Of a stretch of DNA of 64,000 nucleotides, positions 63,937 to 64,000 are shown piece by piece. The DNA lies in assembly GCF_008704535.1 (NCBI RefSeq), contig NZ_CP023701.1, forward strand, positions 558,001 to 622,000, in the 5' to 3' direction. The stretch's first letter is position 1; each line of letters opens with the position of its first letter. The DNA is from Streptomyces subrutilus (lineage in GTDB: Bacteria; Actinomycetota; Actinomycetes; Streptomycetales; Streptomycetaceae). Below the pieces are notes generated by a model, which ran no database searches, was not told the DNA's origin, and saw only the letters and a list, made by a program, of their open reading frames with translations. The position numbers and the translations under genes were made by a program.

Positions 63937-64000
63937 ATGGACGAACCGGCCCGCATCGGCCGCCGTGTTCACCACATGCGCACGGAACTGGGCCTGACGC
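63937..64000 (+). CDS. start of an XRE-like helix-turn-helix protein (truncated by the window)
   Basis: Only 21 codons are visible: MDEPARIGRRVHHMRTELGLT. The RIGRRVxxxRxxxGLT pattern is the first helix of XRE/Cro-type regulators in Streptomyces. The gene is cut by the window end. It is divergent from the M64 peptidase gene. Confidence 0.6.
   Translation, partial: MDEPARIGRRVHHMRTELGLT

Overview
The window is high-GC actinobacterial DNA, most likely from Streptomyces or a close relative. Nearly every third codon position is G or C, and GTG starts and 4-bp ATGA/GTGA gene overlaps are common. It carries a single-locus mce operon, paired ECF sigma/CU044_5270 genes, and several families I associate mainly with Streptomyces (DUF6194, DUF6381, DUF1206). 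One regulator has an in-frame TTA codon. I saw no tRNA, rRNA, CRISPR array or intact insertion sequence; the only transposon trace is a short IS630-type remnant near 26.0 kb.

Layout. 0-7 kb: the end of an NCS2 purine/urate permease, a rhomboid-like protein divergent from a TetR regulator with a palindromic operator between them, an ECF sigma factor translationally coupled to a CU044_5270 protein, a 46-residue secreted peptide, a winged-helix regulator and an alpha/beta hydrolase. 7.8-23.3 kb: a compact four-gene nonribosomal peptide synthetase (NRPS) locus. Its domains are C-A-T (Gly-type pocket), C-A-T-TE-MFS (Asp-like pocket), C-A-T (probably a basic residue) and acyl-ligase-T-C. The second protein joins a final module, a thioesterase with Cys in place of the usual Ser nucleophile, and a complete MFS exporter in one polypeptide. 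I consider this the most unusual object in the window.

23.3-34.9 kb: an NAD(P)-binding protein; a TetR/quinone-oxidoreductase divergon with three operator copies; the IS630 remnant; small enzymes; then a tripartite tricarboxylate transporter operon (tctC-tctB-tctA-universal stress protein) divergent from a CitA/CitB-type two-component system, followed by a small zinc-finger protein, a YciI protein and a methyltransferase. 35.2-47.5 kb: one long leftward mce operon of 13 genes (ATPase, two YrbE permeases, six MCE proteins, four Mce-associated membrane proteins), most junctions overlapping by 4 bp, predicted to import a lipid or sterol. 48.2-53.1 kb: three secreted proteins of unknown function followed by a PucR-type regulator carrying the TTA codon.

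53.3-64 kb: ordinary chromosomal genes, namely a double-MerR regulator divergent from a DUF6194 gene across a perfect operator palindrome, an SDR, a beta-propeller lipoprotein coupled to an ankyrin protein, a GNAT, a Tat-exported sulfite-oxidase-like enzyme, a two-domain VOC protein, DUF6381, SRPBCC and DUF1206 proteins, an M64 metallopeptidase and the first codons of an XRE-like regulator. Several convergent or terminal junctions carry long perfect hairpins.
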